This document shows positions 43,508-51,114 of a stretch of DNA of 64,000 bases, piece after piece. Made by a program: the position numbers and the translations under genes. The stretch spans positions 1 through 64,000 of the forward strand of contig JASGGY010000004.1 of the NCBI GenBank assembly GCA_047602575.1, written 5' to 3'. Origin of the DNA: UBA1366 sp047602575. Its GTDB lineage: Bacteria; Bacillota; Clostridia; Oscillospirales; Ruminococcaceae. How positions within the stretch are numbered: the first letter of the stretch is position 1; every line of letters begins with the position of its first letter. The notes under the pieces are model-generated. The model saw nothing but the letters and a program-made list of their open reading frames with translations, did not search any database and was not told where the DNA came from.

Positions 43508-43852
43508 TTATTTTGACTGTTTATTATCTGCTTCTAAAATTGTTTCTACCAATTGTTCTACTTTACCTTTTTGCCTTTCTGAAAGCAATCTCCATTTCTG
43601 AATAATTTCATTTTCATCTTCGCTTAAAACTGGATGTTCAATTTCAAGTCCAAGAATAAAATCAACACTTGAATTACATAATTCTGCTAAGTCTTTTATG
43701 TAGTTGATTGGAGCTTTTCTATTACCTGTTTCATACCTTGATATATCTTGTTGGGATAAACCGAGATATTCTGCAACTTCTTTTTGTGTAAACAAGTTTT
43801 CCCGAACTTTAATTAAATTCGGATAAAGGTGTAAATTATCTATAATTTTCAC
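43508..43852 (-). CDS. Xre-family repressor (provirus)
   Basis: 114 aa with an N-terminal helix-turn-helix of the phage cI/Xre type: FTQKEVAEYLGLSQQDISRY and ETGNRKAP, followed by LAELCNSSVDFILGLE and a charged C-terminal tail. It is transcribed leftward from the operator region at 43882-43931, facing the structural operon, which fits a lysogeny-type repressor. Confidence 0.88.
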   Translation of the reverse strand: MKIIDNLHLYPNLIKVRENLFTQKEVAEYLGLSQQDISRYETGNRKAPINYIKDLAELCNSSVDFILGLEIEHPVLSEDENEIIQKWRLLSERQKGKVEQLVETILEADNKQSK

Positions 43853-43881
43853 CGCCTTAATTTGTTAAATACTACAAAATT

Positions 43882-43931
43882 ATTATACACCTTAATGTAT
43901 GTATTGACAAACGCCCTTAAAGGTGTATAAT
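43882..43931. promoter_or_regulatory. Divergent promoters with inverted operator half-sites
   Basis: Rightward: TTGACA (43904-43909) and TATAAT (43926-43931), 16-bp spacer. Leftward: TTGTCA (complement of 43905-43910) and TATAAT (complement of 43882-43887), 17-bp spacer. TTATACACCTTAA and TTAAAGGTGTATAA form an inverted repeat covering both -10 boxes. Binding of the Xre repressor here would shut both directions. Confidence 0.8.
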
Positions 43932-43985
43932 ATTATTATGATACATCCATATGGATGTTGTCAATATCGAAAGGAGTTGAAAAGA

Positions 43986-44249
43986 ATGAAATGTATCGGC
44001 GTAAACTGCTTCCGAAGCAAAAAGGGCATTCCGACAATGATTCTACACTGCGTAAGCCCGATGAGGTTGCGAACAGACGGAACAAACAAGGGCGAAAGTG
44101 TGGAAACTCTTTTTGTACCGCTCACTATGAGCGAGGAAATTCTCGGCGTTCCGGCGAATAATGTAAAGATTGATGACTATTGCGGTCATGAAATCAACGC
44201 ATTCTTTAACCGTTCCGGCTTTGTCGAGCGCGTCGAAGTAGTTAATTAA
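43986..44249 (+). CDS. 87-aa protein, candidate phage ssDNA-binding protein
   Basis: First rightward gene, behind AAAGGAG. Its 87 residues contain FRSKKGIPTMILHCVSP and a later V-E-T-L-F-V-P-L, an alternating pattern compatible with a small OB fold; it has no signal or membrane helix. Size and place (just before the major coat gene) are those of gene V protein in Ff phages, so an ssDNA-binding/replication role is proposed by position and size only. Unlike its neighbours it has three Cys. Confidence 0.5.
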   Translation: MKCIGVNCFRSKKGIPTMILHCVSPMRLRTDGTNKGESVETLFVPLTMSEEILGVPANNVKIDDYCGHEINAFFNRSGFVERVEVVN

Positions 44250-44285
44250 CTAACATACGCAAATAAGAAGAAAGGAGGATTGTAT

Positions 44286-44453
44286 ATGGATACTTTTGCA
44301 ACTATTACTTCGGGTGTTTCCGCTGCGATTGACCTTGCCGGCGATTGCGTAACGTTTCTGTCGGCTAACCCGCTCTGTCTTCTTTACATCGGTGCAGCGC
44401 TTATTCCCCTCGGCTTCGGGATCTTCAAATCAGCAAAAAGCGCTGCGAAGTAA
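44286..44453 (+). CDS. Major coat protein, inovirus pVIII-like
   Basis: A 55-aa protein behind a very strong AAAGGAGG site: an amphipathic N-terminal part (MDTFATITSGVSAAIDLAGD), a hydrophobic membrane-spanning helix (about 27-46) and a basic end K-S-A-K-S-A-A-K. This three-part layout (acidic/amphipathic, hydrophobic, basic for DNA contact) is that of filamentous-phage major coat proteins. Strong translation signal plus a terminator just after it give the high dosage a capsid protein needs. There is no cleavable signal peptide. Confidence 0.8.
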   Translation: MDTFATITSGVSAAIDLAGDCVTFLSANPLCLLYIGAALIPLGFGIFKSAKSAAK

Positions 44454-44474
44454 TCGCTGGCAACAATTAACGTT

Positions 44475-44512
44475 AAAACCTCCCGCATATCGGCAGATGT
44501 GCCGGAGGTTTT
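44475..44512 (+). terminator. Terminator after the major coat gene
   Basis: AAAACCTCC/GGAGGTTTT stem with an inner imperfect helix around GCAT/GTGC, followed by a T-rich run. In Ff phages a terminator at the same place gives extra coat mRNA. Confidence 0.75.
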
Positions 44513-44538
44513 GATTTTAAATTAAAGGAGTAAAGAAA

Positions 44539-46152
44539 ATGAAAAAGAAAATCATGATTATCGTAACAACCTTAATGGTTGCATTTTCGGTTATTACATC
44601 AATATCAGTATCTGCGGATCAAGATACTAATACCGCATCATTGGTAATGAATCCTAATCATAACTATACGGATATAATGAAATTATTCGGAATGAGTAAA
44701 ATTACATTTAACGCTAGCGAACAAGACACAACCACAACAGAAGTACAAGCAATATTTCAAAATATTTGCAACAATAATTTTCCAACCGACACAAACGTAC
44801 AAAAATTTATGACAACCAACAATATAACAAATTTAAAAAACACAGGTGTATTTATCTTTACGACCGTTAATACACAATCAGACGGAACGATGTTTGTTTT
44901 TCCGAAAGAAGTTCTTGTGTTACTCACAAAAAATCATGCAAATTTAACAGCTACTAAAGTAGTCAACGAGAAAAAATTCCTTTTTACTACTTCTGATAAC
45001 TCCCCATTTGTCGTTTTAAAATTTAACCCAAAAAGCGGAAGTACTAGCATTACGAGTTCATATTACAATACATATATTGACACATCAAGAATTCCGAATG
45101 CATTACAACCATTTGCAACAACGGATAACTACAATTATGGCACTGATATTGTTATGGATATTGAGATGTTAAAACGTAATTCGGTGTATGCAACAGTAGA
45201 CGTCGCGCCGACCCCAGAGGTCGGAATGTCAAGAACGACAACTGTTATAGGAAAACAAGGAAACACCTATGAGCATTCTTTTGAAGTGTTCAACGTTCAA
45301 GTTCAAACAACTGCCGATAAAATAAAAAATTTGATTTACAATAATGAAGATGAGTGGAAAGATTTAGTACTAAATTACGGTAGTTATATCACTACTGTTG
45401 CACCTACTTTGGTTTCTGATTCAGGGAAAAATAACAGATTGACCAATACATATGAAACTGTAAAGGGAAGTGTTTTGTGGTCTGCGTCAAAAGCTAAGTA
45501 CAACAATCAAAAAATATATGGTGCTCAAATACCTGAAACAGGTGTAACAGAATATGGTTATCAACCTTTTAATAACTGTTATGCACCTGATTTTAAATCG
45601 TCGCAGACGCTCGACTTGACGAAAGGAAATCTAAAACCAAATACAACATATTATTTGATTGTTATTGGCTGGGCACAATATCAATCTTCGGACGGTACTA
45701 TGTTCCCTGATCCATATATAATTGATTTCGATGAGTTTGAACAAGATGATGAATACACATGTTTATATGCTGCGGAGTTCACACTTGATTCTGTTCCAGC
45801 ATCAGATAAAAAATATTCTACGTTTGCCAAAGTGAGCAACATCAAGCCTATAACAATCACTACCATAGGAGAAAACCCCGAAACATATGACTACCAAGAA
45901 TATATTGATAAAGGAATAGGATATGTAGCCGGAAATAACGGGGAAAACAATTTTGATTTCGGTTTTGACAATATGGATGATATAACAGACGTATTCGGCT
46001 ATCTACAAAAGGCATCTGGCGATTTTATAAAGTTTTTCGCATCTGGATTTGATGCGTTTCCGGTCGAAATAAAATATATTTTCATTGCAGGAATCACTTC
46101 TGTTTTAGCTGTTTTTCTTTTGATAGCTGTAATCAAATTTGTGAGGGGATAA
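44539..46152 (+). CDS. Secreted, membrane-anchored phage protein, pIII-like adsorption candidate
   Basis: 537 aa: signal peptide (about 1-27, basic start, hydrophobic core, V-S-A-D cleavage), a large outside domain rich in Thr, Asn and Tyr, and a C-terminal transmembrane helix (about 512-534) ending K-F-V-R-G. This is the topology of filamentous-phage pIII, inserted in the membrane before assembly and exposed at the virion tip. Its place after the coat gene and before tiny membrane proteins and Zot agrees. No sequence family is recognised. Asn/Thr/Lys-rich codon use matches the element, not the host. Confidence 0.65.
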   Translation: MKKKIMIIVTTLMVAFSVITSISVSADQDTNTASLVMNPNHNYTDIMKLFGMSKITFNASEQDTTTTEVQAIFQNICNNNFPTDTNVQKFMTTNNITNLKNTGVFIFTTVNTQSDGTMFVFPKEVLVLLTKNHANLTATKVVNEKKFLFTTSDNSPFVVLKFNPKSGSTSITSSYYNTYIDTSRIPNALQPFATTDNYNYGTDIVMDIEMLKRNSVYATVDVAPTPEVGMSRTTTVIGKQGNTYEHSFEVFNVQVQTTADKIKNLIYNNEDEWKDLVLNYGSYITTVAPTLVSDSGKNNRLTNTYETVKGSVLWSASKAKYNNQKIYGAQIPETGVTEYGYQPFNNCYAPDFKSSQTLDLTKGNLKPNTTYYLIVIGWAQYQSSDGTMFPDPYIIDFDEFEQDDEYTCLYAAEFTLDSVPASDKKYSTFAKVSNIKPITITTIGENPETYDYQEYIDKGIGYVAGNNGENNFDFGFDNMDDITDVFGYLQKASGDFIKFFASGFDAFPVEIKYIFIAGITSVLAVFLLIAVIKFVRG

Positions 46153-46153
46153 A

Positions 46154-46321
46154 ATGGTTGAATTTTTCAAATCTTTAAAATTTATTATGGTACAATGTTT
46201 TAATTTTATGTCAAATACAACAATATTCGGCATATCTCTAATGGCTGTTTTTATAGGAAGTTTTCTGATATGGATTTCAGCATATATTATATATAAATTT
46301 TTTTGGGGGATTTCTCAATGA
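46154..46321 (+). CDS. 55-aa small membrane protein (provirus)
   Basis: Reads from ATG 46154, one base after the preceding stop, to TGA 46321. It has an N-terminal amphipathic stretch and a central hydrophobic helix (T-I-F-G-I-S-L-M-A-V-F-I-G-S-F-L-I-W) with aromatic ends. The size fits a minor virion or assembly protein. It overlaps the next gene as ATGA. Confidence 0.6.
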   Translation: MVEFFKSLKFIMVQCFNFMSNTTIFGISLMAVFIGSFLIWISAYIIYKFFWGISQ

Positions 46322-46431
46322 ATATATTTCAGATACCGTTTAAAGATTACACCCTTACAGAATCATTTTTGTGCATCATTACATTTGTGATGCTTGCATA
46401 CTTGATATTATGGATATTTAGGAGGAGATAA
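46318..46431 (+). CDS. 37-aa small membrane protein (provirus)
   Basis: ATG 46318 overlaps the previous TGA. The 37 residues have a short polar start, a single hydrophobic helix (S-F-L-C-I-I-T-F-V-M-L-A-Y-L-I-L-W) and a basic R-R-R end, like the pVII/pIX tip proteins of Ff phages (32-33 aa). The GGAGGAG at its 3' end serves the next gene. Confidence 0.55.
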   Translation: MNIFQIPFKDYTLTESFLCIITFVMLAYLILWIFRRR

Positions 46432-46433
46432 AA

Positions 46434-46625
46434 ATGTCAGACTTAATGCAATCATTGCTTGACTTATTCGGTTTGTCGGAAGCAGTTTTAAACAACATAA
46501 CAAACTTGCAAACGTTTTTCCCCGTATTTATAAAACTGCTTCTGGCTGTAGGTTGTATCGGAACAATATTTGGATTCTTTTTTAGCTTTGGAAACAGCTA
46601 TATGACTGGCAGGTGGTTAAAATGA
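46434..46625 (+). CDS. 63-aa small membrane protein (provirus)
   Basis: Starts 2 bp after the preceding gene behind GGAGGAG. An amphipathic N-terminal half (S-D-L-M-Q-S-L-L-D-L-F-G-L) is followed by one hydrophobic helix with glycines (L-L-L-A-V-G-C-I-G-T-I-F-G-F-F-F) and a basic tail. It may be a minor coat protein. The stop overlaps the next ATG (ATGA). Confidence 0.6.
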   Translation: MSDLMQSLLDLFGLSEAVLNNITNLQTFFPVFIKLLLAVGCIGTIFGFFFSFGNSYMTGRWLK

Positions 46626-46870
46626 TTTATCTTATAATTGCTGTTGCAATAAATATCACTTGCTTTGTTTGTGGCGTATTATATGAAATTTATCAAATTC
46701 GCGTGAAAAAAAACTATACGGAAGATATAAAAGAAGCAAAAATACTGTACGGCATCTATTATCCCAAAAAGTGGAATAAATTCATAAAGAAAAAATTAAA
46801 GAAAAGAAGGAAGTGTAAAAGAAATGGCTCTAGTATTCTGGATAAAGGAAAAGCTGTTATTTCTGATTAA
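46622..46870 (+). CDS. 82-aa membrane protein with basic tail (provirus)
   Basis: Starts at ATG 46622 in the overlapping stop. One N-terminal helix (about 2-22), then a strongly basic cytosolic tail with many Lys/Arg (K-K-K-L-K-K-R-R-K-C-K-R). It overlaps the start of the Zot gene by 47 bases. A partner of the assembly ATPase is plausible from position. Confidence 0.55.
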   Translation: MIYLIIAVAINITCFVCGVLYEIYQIRVKKNYTEDIKEAKILYGIYYPKKWNKFIKKKLKKRRKCKRNGSSILDKGKAVISD

Positions 46871-47636
46871 GCTTCCATTTTTTCTTTTTTGGATTGGTCG
46901 CGATGTCTACCGCGCACAATTCTATCATTGGAAATTAAAATTTGAATGTTGGGGCTTACATATTTATACCGGAGCTTTCGGCTCTGGTAAAACCTCGACA
47001 ATGGTATTTCACGCTTATGAAAAAGCTTGTCTGTATAAGCAGCTTACCATTGTTACGAATCTTAAATTAAGTCACTTCCCCGCTCACACGCGCATTCTGC
47101 CGCTTAAATCACCGCAAGATATTTTGAACGCTCCGAAAAATTCTTTGGTGTTGATTGACGAAATCGGAACAATATTCAATTCGCGTGATTTTGCATCAAG
47201 CAAAGAATCAGTGCCGAAAATTTTGTTTCAACATTTGTGCCAAGTGCGAAAACGTCATATGATGATATACGCAACATCACAACGATGGGCATTCGTGGAC
47301 AAGCAACTGCGTGATATAACAGCAACGGTTCGCCCATGTAAAACAAAATTCCGGCATCCCTACTGTAGATATAATTCTTGTCATGTGTTTGACGCGTTTG
47401 AATTTGATCAGGCAGAATCTAACCCAATGATGAAAATATCACCAATGGGATATTACAGTAATTTGCAAACAGATTTTAGGCGGTCGTTATATGACACTGC
47501 CGAACTAATTGAATCAATGCTGAAATCCGATTACGTATCAGATGAAGAAATCATGCGAAATCGTGGAGAAACACAAAGCATTTTCAGTGTATTATCTGAT
47601 GGGAAAAAGAAACCGCGCGTAAAAAAACGGGCATAA
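46824..47636 (+). CDS. Zot-domain assembly ATPase (pI-like)
   Basis: A 270-aa Zonular-occludens-toxin-family protein, the inner-membrane motor that exports filamentous virions. It has an N-terminal hydrophobic segment (about 9-25), Walker A in YTGAFGSGKTST (about 49-60), Walker B V-L-I-D-E-I-G-T-I-F (about 112-121) and a sensor region ATSQRWAFVDKQLRD. The family usually has a C-terminal membrane helix in Gram-negative phages; here the helix is N-terminal and the C-terminus is basic. Together with the coat gene this is the strongest marker that the element is an inovirus. Confidence 0.85.
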   Translation: MALVFWIKEKLLFLIKLPFFLFWIGRDVYRAQFYHWKLKFECWGLHIYTGAFGSGKTSTMVFHAYEKACLYKQLTIVTNLKLSHFPAHTRILPLKSPQDILNAPKNSLVLIDEIGTIFNSRDFASSKESVPKILFQHLCQVRKRHMMIYATSQRWAFVDKQLRDITATVRPCKTKFRHPYCRYNSCHVFDAFEFDQAESNPMMKISPMGYYSNLQTDFRRSLYDTAELIESMLKSDYVSDEEIMRNRGETQSIFSVLSDGKKKPRVKKRA

Positions 47637-47760
47637 AATGCGTCCGGGGAAAGCGAAGCCGATAGGCTCGCGCCGGACGCTAGGCTTTCCGGTTCGTCCG
47701 GTTAGCCCCCCTATGCTAACAGGGGGGCAGAGAAACCATAAAGGCAAGGAGAAACGAAAC
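47637..47760. other. GC-rich hairpin region: candidate origin / packaging signal
   Basis: 124 non-coding bases, much richer in G+C than the rest of the element. Hairpin A: GCGTCCGG (47640-47647) with CCGGACGC (47673-47680), and inside it GCG-A-AGCC/GGCTCGC with GATA tetraloop. CGTCCGG occurs again at 47695-47701, allowing an alternative pairing. Element B: GTTAG (47701-47705) pairs with CTAAC (47716-47720), and CCCCCC (47706-47711) with GGGGGG (47722-47727); the arms interleave as in an H-type pseudoknot. Placed just before the rolling-circle initiator, it may be the plus-strand origin and/or packaging hairpin. Confidence 0.55.
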
Positions 47761-48714
47761 ATGGGCATTCTATTATATGACTGGCTTTCTTTTACTTCTA
47801 AAATAGACAGTCCGGATTCTATAATACTTTTCCTCGGGTTGGAAAATATCAAATTTACTCAAACGTTCGGATTTCATGGCTACAAACAACGTTATTTATA
47901 TCAGGGTATATCAATCCATTTTGATGGTTTTAACTCTGGTGTATGGGTTGAGATGTCCGGCGAAGGTTGTCGAGCCTTTGAGGAATTTGCGACTACAAGC
48001 TGGGAAGTCATTTTTCACACTATCCGCGAAAATACCGGTACATATAATATCACACGTCTTGACGTGGCATACGATGACAAAGAAAATATACTGGATATTG
48101 ATTTACTGTACCGTGAAACGGATGCCGAAAACTTCACTTCGAAATTTCAATGCGTAAAGTTGGAAAAAGAAGTCAAGAAAAAAGCTATCACAATATATTA
48201 CGGATCACAATCAAGTCGAATAATGTTCCGATGCTACGACAAAGCAAAAGAACGTCAAGAAAAAGGTAAAGAGTATTCCGGTCACTGGGTTCGGTTTGAA
48301 ATACAACTTCGTGATGAACGCGCATTTTCATTTATCGAACAAATAGCCTATATTGACATTGGCACATTATTTATAGGTATCGTTGTAAATTACCTGCGTT
48401 ACATAGTACCCACAAACGATAGCCATAAAAGCCGTGCGAAAACTACTAAATATTGGCATAAATTTGTTGACGATGCAAAAAAAATAAGCTTATATACACC
48501 TTGTGATACGGAGTATAACCTGTCAAAAGCAAAACAGTACGTATTTACGCAGCCGTCAAATGCGATTGATACAATAATAAAAATAGATGGTGTAGATAAG
48601 TTTTTGCGTGATTTAAGAGCAAACAAGCCCAGATTATCAGAAAAATATATGCGTTTACTTATTGAGCATGAGGAAGATGTTAAATTAACGGAAATGGGGT
48701 ACGAACCGATATGA
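47761..48714 (+). CDS. Rolling-circle replication initiator (Rep_trans family)
   Basis: A 317-aa protein of the 'replication initiation factor' family (Rep_trans, as in RstA of CTX phage and Tn916 Orf20). Typical phrases: M-G-I-L-L-Y-D-W-L-S-F-T, the I-T-R-L-D-V-A-Y-D-D core, FRCYDKAKERQEKG and W-V-R-F-E-I-Q-L-R. It would nick the origin and start phage replication; the catalytic Tyr cannot be assigned with confidence. The start ATG 47761 follows AAGGAG; the open frame continuing to 47638 covers the hairpin region and is not used. Stop overlaps the next ATG. Confidence 0.85.
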   Translation: MGILLYDWLSFTSKIDSPDSIILFLGLENIKFTQTFGFHGYKQRYLYQGISIHFDGFNSGVWVEMSGEGCRAFEEFATTSWEVIFHTIRENTGTYNITRLDVAYDDKENILDIDLLYRETDAENFTSKFQCVKLEKEVKKKAITIYYGSQSSRIMFRCYDKAKERQEKGKEYSGHWVRFEIQLRDERAFSFIEQIAYIDIGTLFIGIVVNYLRYIVPTNDSHKSRAKTTKYWHKFVDDAKKISLYTPCDTEYNLSKAKQYVFTQPSNAIDTIIKIDGVDKFLRDLRANKPRLSEKYMRLLIEHEEDVKLTEMGYEPI

Positions 48715-48881
48715 TTGAAGTATGGCATATGTATACAATCTATTTCATTGATAGTGAGGGAAGAAAATTAAAAATAAGTGTCATAGAGGAAAATATAATG
48801 AAAGCAAAGGCAAAAATATATAACAGATATGCAGATTCAAAAAATAGGATTCAAATAGTTCAAGTTGATTTAATTAAGTAA
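48711..48881 (+). CDS. 56-aa protein (provirus)
   Basis: ATG 48711 overlaps the Rep stop (ATGA), which argues for a real coupled gene. The soluble product has a beta-like first half (V-W-H-M-Y-T-I-Y-F-I-D-S-E-G) and a basic helix (M-K-A-K-A-K-I-Y-N-R-Y). No family recognised. Confidence 0.5.
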   Translation: MIEVWHMYTIYFIDSEGRKLKISVIEENIMKAKAKIYNRYADSKNRIQIVQVDLIK

Positions 48882-48893
48882 AGGACTGATATT

Positions 48894-49058
48894 ATGATGA
48901 AATATTTACAGGAAACTATCTCAAGATTTCTTTCACTTGGTGAACTTTTATGTTCTGAAAAAGGAATTCGTATTGCTTTTATTATTATATTTGTTCTTAT
49001 TTTTATATTAGTCTTTTCTAAATTTATTATATATATATTAGAGGAATGGATGAATTGA
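48894..49058 (+). CDS. 54-aa membrane protein (provirus)
   Basis: AAAGGA precedes two adjacent ATGs (48894, 48897). It has an amphipathic N-terminus and one very hydrophobic helix (I-A-F-I-I-I-F-V-L-I-F-I-L-V-F). Function unknown; a small virion or immunity protein is possible. Confidence 0.5.
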   Translation: MMKYLQETISRFLSLGELLCSEKGIRIAFIIIFVLIFILVFSKFIIYILEEWMN

Positions 49059-49100
49059 TAAAAATAATGATAGAAATGAGTAAAGAAAAGGATTGATATT

Positions 49101-49271
49101 ATGAAAAAATACGTTTGTCCGGAATGTGGCGGTACAGGTGACAATCATTTTGATAGTGATTTTAATTATATAGATGAATGCCTGTTATGTGCTGGTGATG
49201 GCTGGATTGATGAGGAAATTGTTTCTAATCTTATAGGCAAAGCAGAAAATTTAAAGGAATGGAATGATTAA
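49101..49271 (+). CDS. 56-aa DnaJ-type zinc-finger protein (provirus)
   Basis: Two CxxCxGxG repeats (C-P-E-C-G-G-T-G and C-L-L-C-A-G-D-G) like those of the DnaJ zinc domain, followed by an acidic helix. It sits 2 bp before the integrase gene. It could be a nucleic-acid or protein-binding accessory factor; no function can be assigned. Confidence 0.55.
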   Translation: MKKYVCPECGGTGDNHFDSDFNYIDECLLCAGDGWIDEEIVSNLIGKAENLKEWND

Positions 49272-49273
49272 AA

Positions 49274-50147
49274 TTGACATTTGATAAATGGTTTGAACAA
49301 TACCACAATGCCTATCATGTGGACGTTGTAGCCTACGACTTAGAGCGCGACTATTTTTACATAAACAGCCGTCATTTTGCAACGATTGCGCGAAAAGAGC
49401 TATCAGAAATCAACACGATAGACTGTCAAATCTGTATCAAATCAACTATGACGCTATCATCCGACCGTCAGCGCAACGTATTTTTTGCTTAAGCGTGTTC
49501 TGAACGAAGCCCGCATAAACAACCTGATTACATATAATCCCTGTGAACAGATAAAACCCCCAAAGCGCATCAAAAAAATGAAAGCATACTTTCAGCCGGA
49601 ATACATAGAAATGCTGTTCGACAATGAAACAGACGTTTGCAAACTATTTCATTTTGATTTATGGACCGGACTTAGGCGCGGAGAGCTTCTCGCGTTGGAT
49701 TGGTCTAACATCGACATAAAAAACAAGTGTCTGACAATTTGTCAAACACTTGTATCAACCAAATTTGGCGATAGAATAGTTGAAACCACGAAATCCCGTG
49801 AAGATAGATATGTAACACTGCATGATAACGCTTTACGCATAATCTTGACGCTCCCCCACCGTTCCGGTTTAGTCTGGACATTCGAGGACAACTTTATAAA
49901 ACTCGACCATTATAACCGGCTTTGGAAAGCCTACTACAAGCGTCAGCTTGCCATCTATCCCGATCTACCCTATTACACACCCCACAAGCTACGGCACACC
50001 TACGCAACGTATATGCTGCAATCTGGTGCAGATTTAGAAACCTTACGTGCTCTCCTCGGTCATAGTGACATAACCACGACACAACAATATTTACATAGCA
50101 ATCTAAAACAAATGCATCGTGCAACTAAAAAACTAAAATTCGAATAA
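49274..50147 (+). CDS. int: Tyrosine-type integrase, interrupted by two 1-base indels
   Basis: Site-specific recombinase that inserted the element in tRNA-Pro. It starts (TTG 49274) directly with the core-binding domain and lacks the usual N-terminal arm-binding domain. The catalytic set is complete: R in GLRRGELLALDW, the beta-hairpin K in T-T-K-S-R-E, H-K-L-R-H, GHSDITTTQQYLH with the nucleophilic Tyr. The frame breaks twice: one A is missing near 49428 (frame then reads N-L-Y-Q-I-N-Y-D-A-I-I-R) and one T is missing in the run at 49481-49486 (then L-L-K-R-V-L-N-E-A). Both repairs give the family sequence, so the gene may be intact in reality. Confidence 0.8.
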
Positions 50148-50371
50148 AAAATGTAGAGGGTTAGGATGAATGGGGGATGAAATCCCTCTTCTCTATTTCC
50201 CCCCCGCGTCCCTGTCTCCTCTTTCTCTCTTTCGCCTTTTCTTGCTCTTGTTCCTTTTGCTTCAGTATTTTCCTATTTCTCTTTCTTCTCTTTTCTTACT
50301 TTCGTTCCTTTTATTTTCTTCCATTTTTTAGGTGGATAAAAAAGGGCTTTTACTCCCCTCTTTTTGCGTTT

Positions 50372-50908
50372 TTATATGATAGCTTTTTGTATGCCTATTG
50401 CTATATTCACTAACGAAGCAAGCGTTACGAGAAATCCCAAAGCTGCAAGAGCAACTTTCCAAACGGTTTTTAATTTTTCGGAATTGTTGCGTGATTTTTG
50501 TATGATCACAAAAATAACCCGATATATTATATCTATGTAGTATCTAGCTAAAAATAATGTTAGCATTATAGTTACAATATATAGAAATATCTCATCGGTG
50601 AGTTTAATTTTGTTTTCAAATATGTGTGCAAGGCAAAATATATCCATTACTATTCCTACAAAAGAAATAGTAAATTTAAATACTGCTTTTCCAATTGCAT
50701 CCATGACCGATGGTTTTAGATTTGGATAAAAAAGCGCTCCAACTAAAATGATAAAACTAGATAGAAATGATGAAGGCATATAATTTTGAATCACGGCTAT
50801 TATCATTAGTATACATCCTGTTAAAAAAAGAGATAATGAAAAACTATATTTCCAATGTTCTTTCCCATGAATAAACCTGTTAACTGCATTTTTAAATCTT
50901 TTAATCAT
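50372..50908 (-). CDS. Polytopic membrane protein, unknown (provirus)
   Basis: About 178 aa with four or five hydrophobic helices and a basic N-terminus (M-I-K-R-F-K-N-A-V-N-R-F). No family is recognised. It is transcribed against the phage genes, which suggests a gene expressed in the lysogen, for instance for immunity or exclusion (inference). The start ATG 50908 has GGAAAG upstream; a TTG five codons earlier is possible. The about 220 bp before it (50148-50371) are pyrimidine-rich on the plus strand and hold no convincing gene. Confidence 0.55.
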   Translation of the reverse strand: MIKRFKNAVNRFIHGKEHWKYSFSLSLFLTGCILMIIAVIQNYMPSSFLSSFIILVGALFYPNLKPSVMDAIGKAVFKFTISFVGIVMDIFCLAHIFENKIKLTDEIFLYIVTIMLTLFLARYYIDIIYRVIFVIIQKSRNNSEKLKTVWKVALAALGFLVTLASLVNIAIGIQKAII

Positions 50909-50954
50909 TTTGTCACTTTCCAATCTTATAATTAAAAAATCATTTGGAGGAAAT

Positions 50955-51113
50955 ATGAATACTTTATTTTTTATGCTTCATTCGCTTCTTGCTTCAATTT
51001 GTATAACCGGAGTTTTCTTAGCTTTGATTGTTATTAAAGATAAGCTAGATACTTGGCTTATGGACTGCGATGATAAAACAACGTACAAAAAGGAATTCGA
51101 TGATAAGCCTTGA
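50955..51113 (+). CDS. 52-aa membrane peptide (provirus)
   Basis: A clear TGGAGGAAAT site precedes ATG 50955. It has one hydrophobic helix (L-L-A-S-I-C-I-T-G-V-F-L-A-L-I-V-I) and a charged cytosolic tail. It is divergent from the polytopic membrane protein. Confidence 0.5.
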   Translation: MNTLFFMLHSLLASICITGVFLALIVIKDKLDTWLMDCDDKTTYKKEFDDKP

Positions 51114-51114
51114 C

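Noticed and set aside
49424..49492. Programmed frameshifting in the integrase gene
   Set aside because: The T-run heptamer is not in the correct phase for a -1 slip from the upstream frame, and two separate shifts would be needed; base-count errors are simpler.
50177..50413. 78-codon open frame, very rich in Phe, Ser and Leu
   Set aside because: It lies in a pyrimidine-rich stretch and overlaps the convincing minus-strand membrane gene ending at 50372; composition alone explains the open frame.
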